This document shows, one piece after another, positions 1 to 6,988 of a stretch of DNA of 64,000 nt (position 1 is the stretch's first letter; every line of letters begins with the position of its first letter). Origin of the DNA: Bacteroidota bacterium (GTDB taxonomy: Bacteria; Bacteroidota; Bacteroidia; UKL13-3); contig JAZKBU010000005.1 of assembly GCA_040388375.1 (NCBI GenBank), positions 122,725 through 186,724 of the forward strand, in the 5' to 3' direction. The position numbers and the translations under genes are program-made. A model generated the notes under the pieces. The model was not told the origin of the DNA. It searched no databases and saw only the letters and a program-made list of their open reading frames with translations.

Positions 1-615
1 TTGTGTCCATTTGAGAGAAACGTTGTTTGTATTTAGTATGTTTTTGTTATCTAAAAAGCGGGTAAATGTTTTTCCATCAAAGCAATAAATACCATCAGTG
101 GTGCCTAACCAAATTTTACCGCTTCTATCCTGCATCATACTCCATAGCTCATTTTTTGTTGATGGGGTATTATGGAAAGAATTATTAGGTAGAGAGCTGC
201 TTCCAACAGAGCCGGGTATTGATATGTTTGTAAATTTTTTTCCATCAAAACGGGATATTGCCTCTTTTGTGCCGAACCAGATGTCGCCAGATATATCCTC
301 TAGTATGAAAAAGATACCCGTTCCACACAAGCCGTCCTTTTTGGTAAACTGCGTAAATACTTTTCCATCATATCGGTAAACACCTTCGCCTGTGGTACCA
401 AACCAAATATTACCCGATTTGTCCCTTAAACTACAACCTATCTGCTGGTATTCGTTTGAGCCTTGAGTTTTGCTCAGCTTTGTATGTTTGCTGGTGAACG
501 ATAGTTGTTCCGAAACAGTTTCATTTGATTGTTCAGTTATTGTCTGCCCGTTACATGATGTAAAAAATACCAATACAAACAGTAAAGAGAAGATGGAGTT
601 TTTAAATTTAGTCAT
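1..615 (-). CDS. Propeller-repeat lipoprotein, partial (cut by window start)
   Basis: The frame is open from an ATG at 615 to the window edge (205 codons), so the C-terminus is missing. The N-terminus is a lipoprotein signal with a lipobox ending FFTSC at residues 17-21. It is followed by repeats of the two-component-regulator propeller type (G-N-I-W-F-G-T, then Y-D-G-K-x-F-T). Such propellers normally form the sensor of periplasmic hybrid kinases, but no kinase part is visible here. It is a close tandem paralogue of the next gene (764-1849): the signal peptide, the linker with NGQT and TEQSNETV, and even the leader before the ATG match. Probably an outer-membrane or periplasmic lipoprotein; ligand unknown. 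Confidence 0.85.
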   Translation of the reverse strand, partial: MTKFKNSIFSLLFVLVFFTSCNGQTITEQSNETVSEQLSFTSKHTKLSKTQGSNEYQQIGCSLRDKSGNIWFGTTGEGVYRYDGKVFTQFTKKDGLCGTGIFFILEDISGDIWFGTKEAISRFDGKKFTNISIPGSVGSSSLPNNSFHNTPSTKNELWSMMQDRSGKIWLGTTDGIYCFDGKTFTRFLDNKNILNTNNVSLKWTQ

Positions 616-763
616 TGTTATAGTTACTTTATTACTGTTGTTTTTAGGTTGTTTTCAAGGTTACATACTAACACCCATTTTTGCCGCTAACTTATTTATA
701 AGAATGATTTTATCATCTTGTTTCCCGCATATCAACAAGCACAATATTTTCAACTCGTTTTCA

Positions 764-1849
764 TTATTCTGAAAATGTTTCAAATGTTTGGCCGTTGTAT
801 CGATACAGGCCGCAGTTTCGTGTTCCAATCCAAATTTTGCCGTTTTTGTCTTCAAACATATTCCAAACGGAATTTTTCCCCATACCGTCTTTAGTTGAAA
901 AGTTTTTAAAAGTATTTCCATCGTAACGCCATAAACCACCAATGCTTTCTATCGAGTTTACTTTTTCACCTCCGTCAAACCAAATATTTCCGGTATTGTC
1001 CTTAAAAATAGCAGAACCAATATTTACTTTTTCAGTAAAAATTTTAAATGTTTGGCCATCGTAACGGAATACTCCGTTGTGTCTTCCACTAAACCATATA
1101 TGTCCGTTTTTATCTTCTACTATATATCTTATCCATCCGTCACCATTGGGTTTAGCACCGGTTACAGATTTTCCGTCAAAACGCAAAACCCCTTCTTCTG
1201 CAATGGGTCCTGAACCAAGCCATATAATACCCTTACTATCTTGTAAAATAGACTGAATCCATTTAAGTTGAAGATTTTGTTTGTTTGTAATGTTAGTCTT
1301 ATCTAAAAACCGGCTGAAAGATTTTCCATCATAGCAATACAAATCTTGTGTAGTACCAAACCAAATAATGCCGCTTTTATCCTGCATAATAGCCCATACC
1401 GCATTGCCTGATTGTAATGTTGTTGTTCCCAATGCACCGGGGCTAGATAGCATCATCGGAATTTTTGAAATTGTTTTGCCATCGTATCTACTCAATCCAT
1501 TGTCCGTACCAAACCAAATATTGCCCTCTTTATCTTCTAAAATGGACCAGACTTTATTATCACTTAAACCATCTTTTTTTGTAAACTGGGTAAATTCTTT
1601 TCCATCGTATTTATAAACACCTTCACCAGTTGTACCAAACCAAATATTACCATCTTTGTCCTGCAGGCTACAATGTACGTTTTGATGTTCGGTTGTGCCT
1701 TGTGTTTTGGTTAGCTTTATATGGTTGCTGGTAAACGATAGTTGTTGCGCAACCGTTTCATTTGATTGTTCTGTGGTTGTTTGTCCGTTACACGATGATG
1801 TAAAAAACACAAACAGTAAAAATAAGAGGAAGTTTTTAAATGGAGTCAT
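764..1849 (-). CDS. Two-component-regulator-propeller lipoprotein
   Basis: This 361-residue protein starts with a lipoprotein signal (FFTSSC, Cys about residue 20). It then consists almost entirely of propeller blades with the repeated pattern D-K-x-G-x-I-W-F-G-T followed by Y-D-G-x-x-F. About seven blades can be counted, enough for a complete beta-propeller. Kinase, Y_Y_Y and transmembrane domains are absent, so it is not a sensor kinase by itself. It lies 148 bp upstream of, and on the same strand as, a near-duplicate gene at 1-615. The family is common in Bacteroidota, but the role of stand-alone lipoprotein propellers is not established; a surface-binding function is an inference. Confidence 0.88.
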   Translation of the reverse strand: MTPFKNFLLFLLFVFFTSSCNGQTTTEQSNETVAQQLSFTSNHIKLTKTQGTTEHQNVHCSLQDKDGNIWFGTTGEGVYKYDGKEFTQFTKKDGLSDNKVWSILEDKEGNIWFGTDNGLSRYDGKTISKIPMMLSSPGALGTTTLQSGNAVWAIMQDKSGIIWFGTTQDLYCYDGKSFSRFLDKTNITNKQNLQLKWIQSILQDSKGIIWLGSGPIAEEGVLRFDGKSVTGAKPNGDGWIRYIVEDKNGHIWFSGRHNGVFRYDGQTFKIFTEKVNIGSAIFKDNTGNIWFDGGEKVNSIESIGGLWRYDGNTFKNFSTKDGMGKNSVWNMFEDKNGKIWIGTRNCGLYRYNGQTFETFSE

Positions 1850-1972
1850 TGTTATAGTTACTTTGTTACAGTTGTTTTTAAGTTACACCAATACCTGTCA
1901 GTGTTTATTAGCAAACTTTGCTAAAACAAATATCTGTATAAATATCCTGTTTTAAGTAGCCAGCCTGCCCCT

Positions 1973-2671
1973 TTAACAGATCAATAACAAGCGGTGCTGC
2001 CCTGTTTTTTCATTGGGTGCCCGGTGAATACAAGGAAGCACGTGACTTTCCGGATGGTCAACCGCCAGGCGGCATAAGTGACCAATACCTAAGCTAACAG
2101 GGCTTGCGTTAGGTTTGGCTTGGTAGTGTAAATCCAGGAAATGTTCTGTTAAAAACAATTCAAAGGCTGCATCTGCTCCACCATATTCTTTTTTAAGCGC
2201 CTCCCGAATGGCCGGAACAAGCACTTTCTGTTCCGCTTGTGAATTGGGTACTACTTCACTTGGCTCACCATAATACGTGCATAAAAAAGTATCCGTTGGT
2301 ACAGGCGAGCGGTCCACATGAAATGAATATACATCCGTTGGAAAAAACGGGTTTTCATCATCCCGCTCATAGCACTTAATTATATTCAGGCTGGGTGAGG
2401 CACCATGCGCTTTCAATAGCTTCATATCGTTTAACAGCACTTCGCGGGCAAGTTGTCCCTGCTCACTCAGCTTCATGTCCAAAAGTGCCTCTTCATCCAA
2501 TTCCGTTATATTTCCGTTTAGTGTTACCTGCTTAACAATCTCCGCAAAATCACCCGCTAGTTGACGTGTCCAGCAAATGGCATTCCTGTCGCCCTCAAAA
2601 GGCGTAGCAACAAGCTCTTCAAAATTAGAGACAGTTTGAATGGTTTGCATAGCAGAGGAGAGGTCTTTCAT
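1973..2671 (-). CDS. DUF1826-like protein
   Basis: The 232-residue protein has no signal peptide or membrane segment and is probably cytosolic. The middle carries S-F-H-V-D-R followed by L-C-T-Y-Y-G, and the C-terminus has H-R-A-P followed by H-R-L-L-L. From memory these match the two conserved blocks of DUF1826 proteins (FHxDR...CTY and HRSP...RLLL). The His/Asp and final His-Arg pattern could be a metal or 2-oxoglutarate-oxygenase-like site, but that is speculation. It starts 10 bp after the stop of the M50-TPR gene and is probably cotranscribed with it. Family assignment is moderate; biochemical role unknown. Confidence 0.6.
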   Translation of the reverse strand: MKDLSSAMQTIQTVSNFEELVATPFEGDRNAICWTRQLAGDFAEIVKQVTLNGNITELDEEALLDMKLSEQGQLAREVLLNDMKLLKAHGASPSLNIIKCYERDDENPFFPTDVYSFHVDRSPVPTDTFLCTYYGEPSEVVPNSQAEQKVLVPAIREALKKEYGGADAAFELFLTEHFLDLHYQAKPNASPVSLGIGHLCRLAVDHPESHVLPCIHRAPNEKTGQHRLLLIC

Positions 2672-2681
2672 AGTGGGTAAT

Positions 2682-3854
2682 TTAGGTATAACGGTTTTGC
2701 GCTTGTTTAATTAGTTCGTCAATCATGTGTGTTGTACTATCAAGTTCTTTTGCTTTTCTAAATAATTCAAGTGCCTTCGAATATTCTCCTTTGTCAAGAT
2801 GATAAATACCCAGGTTACGATAACTGTATGAATTATTATTGTCAAGCTTGAATGAATAGTTTATATCTTCAAGTCCTTCTTCTTCTTTTCCAATTTTTAT
2901 TTTTGCAAGGCCTCTGTTGTTGTAAGAATAAGCAAATGTGTTATCAATTTCTATCGCTCTGTCAAAAAGCATAATAGCTTCTTGAAATTTATGGAGTAAG
3001 TTCAATGTAAATCCTTTATTATTTAATGAATATTTATTATCAGGATCTAACTGTAATGACTTTTCATAAAACTCTAATGCTTTATTATGTTGGTCAAATT
3101 GGGAGTATAAAACACCCAGGTTTGCATAGTCATCAGAATTGGGCTTGCAATGGACTATAAACTCATCAGATAATTCTTTCGCTTGCTTATAGTTATTTAC
3201 TTTAAGCAAAGAATCAATTGCTAATCTGTAAATGTATTCGTCTTTTATTCCATTTCTTAGTATGTTTTTAAATTGAGTAGCAGCTTCTGCAAATTTTTGC
3301 TGGTTATATAATTCAGTAGCTTGTTCATACTCTTTCGGTAAACGTTTGTAATAAAACAGTTGTTTTAGTCTGTAACCATCATTGTAAACTAATTTGCCGT
3401 CATAAAGTTGTAGTGGCTCATTACTTGGTATAATGTTCACAAACAAGTCAAAGATTGAGGAAACAAGAAATATAATGAGAATGAGTTTCAGTAAACCGTG
3501 TAGGTCATATGCAAATGTTAAATAACAAGTAACTATAGCAATTGTAAATGATGTTAGTGGTCCTGTTAAAGTGTAAATGATTTGTTTTTTTATGGAAATT
3601 TTTTCTGCTGAAGGAACACAAAGGCCAATTCGCCATGAAAACGGATTATACTTAAACCAAATATCTAAAAGGCCTATACTAAAATGTAAACTCTTTTTCG
3701 GGTCACCATAAGAACCTATATAAATCGAAACGGTCTGTCTTGTCATTAGAATAGCTGGTATCGCATGTCCAAGTTCGTGAAACAGAACTGTAAATGGTCT
3801 TGTGATAAGCGCAAGCAGAGCAAAAAATAGAAGTATAGAAAGAAATACTGCCAT
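2682..3854 (-). CDS. M50-like membrane zinc metalloprotease with TPR repeats
   Basis: The first 150 residues are hydrophobic, with several membrane segments and the zinc motif H-E-L-G-H at about residues 26-30 inside the first one. This is typical of M50/site-2-protease-like intramembrane or membrane-embedded peptidases. A second conserved M50-type segment (L-T-G-P-L) lies near residue 95. Residues about 185-385 are at least five tetratricopeptide repeats (A-L-x-x-Y/F-x-K-A-x-x-L-D), predicted to bind partner proteins. It sits in a run of leftward genes, 46 bp after a small membrane protein and 10 bp before the DUF1826-like gene. Substrate unknown. Confidence 0.75.
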   Translation of the reverse strand: MAVFLSILLFFALLALITRPFTVLFHELGHAIPAILMTRQTVSIYIGSYGDPKKSLHFSIGLLDIWFKYNPFSWRIGLCVPSAEKISIKKQIIYTLTGPLTSFTIAIVTCYLTFAYDLHGLLKLILIIFLVSSIFDLFVNIIPSNEPLQLYDGKLVYNDGYRLKQLFYYKRLPKEYEQATELYNQQKFAEAATQFKNILRNGIKDEYIYRLAIDSLLKVNNYKQAKELSDEFIVHCKPNSDDYANLGVLYSQFDQHNKALEFYEKSLQLDPDNKYSLNNKGFTLNLLHKFQEAIMLFDRAIEIDNTFAYSYNNRGLAKIKIGKEEEGLEDINYSFKLDNNNSYSYRNLGIYHLDKGEYSKALELFRKAKELDSTTHMIDELIKQAQNRYT

Positions 3855-3900
3855 TAGGTGTTTATTTTAGTAAAGTCATTTATCATGTACTTTTAATTAA

Positions 3901-4389
3901 TTATTGCCCTTTAAATGTTGGGAAGAAATATTGGATAAGGTTTGTTAGAACAATGAAGCCAATAATCATTAATATTAACTGTTTTGTTTTTTTTGTCTTT
4001 AATTGAAATGCTATCATAAACGATAATATTGCCCCAAAGCACGTAATGCCAATAACACCAAATAAAAAATAATAAACGTGTTCGTTTAGGGTGTAAGCTA
4101 TTAGCGTTGGTTGCCGTACCGTTTGGAAAATTACTTCGGAAGAAAAACAAATGAAGGAGCCCAAAAGAGTCAGCTTCATGATGCTTATTTTAGGTTGTAG
4201 TTTTATGCATTTCTTTTGGGCTAAAATTAATAGGCTTAACAAAAGTCCTACTAAAATTAAGCCGCTAATATTAATTGGTGTATAGGGAATTTTTTCCGGA
4301 ATATCGAATGGTGAGAAAAAGAATATCCACCAGCATATTAGTTGTCCCACCAATAATAGTAAGGAGTATTTTATAATTGTTGGTCTCAT
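3901..4389 (-). CDS. Small multi-spanning membrane protein, unknown
   Basis: The 162-residue product has four strongly hydrophobic segments (about residues 8-25, 40-58, 70-90 and 100-150) separated by short Lys-rich loops, including K-T-K-K-T-K-Q before the last helix. No family was recognised. It starts with ATG and precedes the M50-TPR protease on the same strand by 46 bp, so cotranscription is plausible. It may be an accessory membrane protein of that protease, but nothing in the sequence proves it. Confidence 0.7.
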   Translation of the reverse strand: MRPTIIKYSLLLLVGQLICWWIFFFSPFDIPEKIPYTPINISGLILVGLLLSLLILAQKKCIKLQPKISIMKLTLLGSFICFSSEVIFQTVRQPTLIAYTLNEHVYYFLFGVIGITCFGAILSFMIAFQLKTKKTKQLILMIIGFIVLTNLIQYFFPTFKGQ

Positions 4390-4576
4390 GTTGTTATCGG
4401 CTGGTGTTCGGTTAGAAAATCAAATAAATGGAAAGATTGTAACTTCATTTTGGGTATCTATTTCTAAATAGTTATTCGTCTCCGTTTTTGTTCTTAACTT
4501 AGGGTCTTACTAATGTTTCAATAGGTAAGCTTTTTATCACAAACCTTGTTTATTGCACATGTGCTGTTAGGTGTAG

Positions 4577-4672
4577 TTAATTTTTAGGTACGTTTGGTAG
4601 TATATTTGCTTTTTTGAAAACGGAGAGCCAAACAAAAAAAATCAAAAGACCTACTAATAGAGTTGGTTTCAT
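4577..4672 (-). CDS. Candidate 31-aa single-span membrane peptide, coupled to HEPN gene
   Basis: An ATG overlaps the TGA stop of the HEPN-like gene (ATGA, 4-nt overlap) and opens a 31-codon frame ending in TAA. The peptide begins MKPTLLVGLLIFFVWLSVFK: one hydrophobic helix of about 16 residues, then a short basic tail. The overlap suggests translational coupling, and the composition resembles small membrane proteins. It could equally be chance, because short AT-rich frames easily encode hydrophobic peptides. No homologue is recognised. Confidence 0.35.
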   Translation of the reverse strand: MKPTLLVGLLIFFVWLSVFKKANILPNVPKN

Positions 4673-5511
4673 TTTACTTTTTCTAAAATCATTTTCAATA
4701 AAAAATATGCGTTCTTATAAATTGGCTGAATACCGTCTGACGGAATAAGTTCTCCGTGAAATAAAATGTTTCTAAGTTGATACAAAGTTTCAATAAGAGA
4801 TTTACAAACATAATTTCCTCTACAATAGCTGTCAACTGTGTCACGTTTGAAATGGTATGAATCACATTTGTAGTAATTCTTTGGAGTCTCTTGTATGTTT
4901 GTTTCTATTGCATTTGTCGTAATAATAGGGTGCAGTTGTAAAAAGAAAATTCTTACTTGCTCCTTTTGTCTTGCACTTAGATTTTCAAAATTTGCTTGTG
5001 CCGTTGAAATTAGTTTTAAATGTTCAAAATCGTATGAGGTGTGTTCGTATTGAAAGAATGTCGTATTTGTATGGTCTTTAAGAAATACTTGAATCTTATT
5101 TATTTCGCCAAGTCTTCTGCTGTCTTCCCTTTTTAAATAGTACTTTATTCTATTTATAGTTTCGTTGTCAACTATATTTTTAGGATTACTTTCCTTTATT
5201 ATTTCGTGAAAAGATATTACGCCTATTTCACTTGTCAAAATGTGGTTTTGAAGTCCGTGATGTAATGCAGATAGATAGCTTCTGAAATTCTCACCTTCTT
5301 GTCCATCATTTTCTAAGTATGCACTTATGCCATTTCTAACTGGATTAGCGTTGTTTTTGGTAGCATTAATTTTTGCTCTTTCGCCATCAAGTGCAGGGAA
5401 ATGTGAATTATACCAAGCATTAAATGGGATCCAAGCTTTAATAAAATAGGTAACGTAGTCAATATTCGACTGCTCTATCCAACGTTTTAAATTTTCTGTT
5501 GTTACTGCCAT
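4669..5511 (-). CDS. HEPN-domain protein associated with restriction-modification operon
   Basis: This 280-residue soluble protein has no recognised catalytic nuclease motif except near its C-terminus. There R247-N-I-L-F-H252 gives the R-x4-H motif that defines many HEPN domains (RNases and toxins of defence islands), followed by helical sequence. The N-terminus contains W-I-P-F-N-A-W-Y, a pattern seen in uncharacterised HEPN-like defence genes. It starts 2 bp after the specificity subunit stop, so it is the third gene of the RM operon. A likely role is RNA cleavage or dormancy when restriction fails, but this is inferred from family and context. Confidence 0.65.
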   Translation of the reverse strand: MAVTTENLKRWIEQSNIDYVTYFIKAWIPFNAWYNSHFPALDGERAKINATKNNANPVRNGISAYLENDGQEGENFRSYLSALHHGLQNHILTSEIGVISFHEIIKESNPKNIVDNETINRIKYYLKREDSRRLGEINKIQVFLKDHTNTTFFQYEHTSYDFEHLKLISTAQANFENLSARQKEQVRIFFLQLHPIITTNAIETNIQETPKNYYKCDSYHFKRDTVDSYCRGNYVCKSLIETLYQLRNILFHGELIPSDGIQPIYKNAYFLLKMILEKVK

Positions 5512-5513
5512 TT

Positions 5514-6959
5514 TTAGAAGTTTTCTTTTATAAATTTGATTGCATTGCCTTCACTTTTTTCAATTGAAATTTCAATTGTGGCTTTTGCAACTTTTAAAAT
5601 GTTTTCGCTTTTAATTTTTGATTGAAAGCTTTGCTCAACTAAATCAGATATTTTTTTCTGTATTGGAAAATCAACTACTGGCACAACAACATTTTCAATT
5701 TCTTCTTTTCTCCAATGCAAAATTATCGAGCCTCCAGAATCTCTTTCTGCTTGCATTTGAACAAGTTTAGAATTTAAAACAAGTGTCAAATATTCGGGTA
5801 TTAGTTCTTTATTATTTTTAATTTTTAATTGAAGAATTGCTCCAGAAGTAATTCCGTCTAAATTTTCTCTTAATAAATATGCAGTACCTACACTACCGTC
5901 TTTTGAAAACAATATTGTTCCCTTTTTCGGTTTTAACTTTTCAATTTGTTCAAGGTTGGTATTGACAAATGAGTTTGTTAACTTTTTGGCAGGCTTGTTT
6001 AGTCCGAATTTATTATAATCTGCTACTCTATAAAAATTCATTCCTTCATCTTCTGAATAATGAATTGAACCAGGCTCAATTGATTTAGATATACTAACAA
6101 TATTTTTTAGAACGTTGTATTTTTGTACAGTAATATGATTTACGATTTCTTCATATTTTTTTTGATAGTATTCTGCATCAATTCTTCCAGTTTTTTGAAA
6201 GGAATCCTTGAATGATTTGATATTAATTGGCTCGGTGTTGGGAACGAAATCTTTTAAATCAAGTGCGTCAAACAAAATATTTTCAGCCTCTTGATATAAT
6301 TTTTTACTTCTTTGGATTTGACTGTGTGCTTCAACAATTAATTTTTCAACTGCATTTTGAAAGTTCGTTGACGGAACGAATAACTTTAATTTTCTAATTT
6401 GAAAGATACTAACCCAAGGTTGAACATTTCCTGTGGATAATCTCTCTACTTGTTTTAAACCATATTTTGAATTGAAGAATGCAGTAAAATAAAAAGGATT
6501 AATCTTCTTTTTGTCTCTAATGTTTAGTTTGATAACATTTTCATTGCAATTAAAATCTACATCTTCAGGCATTATGATTGATGCACCTCCAATTTTGCCC
6601 TTACGAGCCATCATAATGTCGTGTAAATGTGTTGTGGATTTTGGAAGTCTGTCGTGTGCTTCTTTAGAAATAAATTCTAATTCAGATTTATTTATAAAAG
6701 TGTCTCCAGTATTTCCAGAACGAATGAAAGGAATAACCTTTGGTTTATTGTCGTGAATAATTTCTGCAACTGTTGCAAACGAACCGTTTGTTGATAGGTC
6801 TGACATATCAACCAATTCACTGAGGATTGGAGTTTCTATTAATTTCTTATACAGTTGAAGGTACTCTGCTTTATAATATTCAGAATCAATACGGAATTCC
6901 GAATTGTCGTCTAAAATTTGACTTTTATTAATAATAGTTATTTCCAGCCCTTCTAACAA
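5514..6959 (-). CDS. hsdS: Type I-like restriction-modification specificity subunit (S)
   Basis: The 481-residue protein shows the two-half architecture of HsdS. There are two target-recognition domains (about residues 20-190 and 255-430), each followed by a conserved helical spacer (around 205-235 and at the C-terminus with K-K-I-S-D-L-V-E-Q-S-F). Repeated motifs of the type G-x-x-x-P-x-V/I-I-P-F-I-R and K-G-T-I-L-F-S-K-D-G are typical. It sets the DNA sequence recognised by the partner enzyme at 6989-9049. The start given is TTG. The frame is open further upstream and encodes N-E-A-K-Y-K-T-L-L-E-G, common at HsdS starts, so the true N-terminus may be a few residues longer. The gap to the upstream gene is 29 bp. 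Confidence 0.9.
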   Translation of the reverse strand: MLEGLEITIINKSQILDDNSEFRIDSEYYKAEYLQLYKKLIETPILSELVDMSDLSTNGSFATVAEIIHDNKPKVIPFIRSGNTGDTFINKSELEFISKEAHDRLPKSTTHLHDIMMARKGKIGGASIIMPEDVDFNCNENVIKLNIRDKKKINPFYFTAFFNSKYGLKQVERLSTGNVQPWVSIFQIRKLKLFVPSTNFQNAVEKLIVEAHSQIQRSKKLYQEAENILFDALDLKDFVPNTEPINIKSFKDSFQKTGRIDAEYYQKKYEEIVNHITVQKYNVLKNIVSISKSIEPGSIHYSEDEGMNFYRVADYNKFGLNKPAKKLTNSFVNTNLEQIEKLKPKKGTILFSKDGSVGTAYLLRENLDGITSGAILQLKIKNNKELIPEYLTLVLNSKLVQMQAERDSGGSIILHWRKEEIENVVVPVVDFPIQKKISDLVEQSFQSKIKSENILKVAKATIEISIEKSEGNAIKFIKENF

Positions 6960-6988
6960 AGTCTTATACTTTGCTTCGTTAAAAGGGC

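Noticed and set aside
470..772. 100-codon plus-strand frame over the first lipoprotein gene
   Set aside because: It is antisense to the clearly coding lipoprotein and has no domain; same reasoning for the many other antisense frames.
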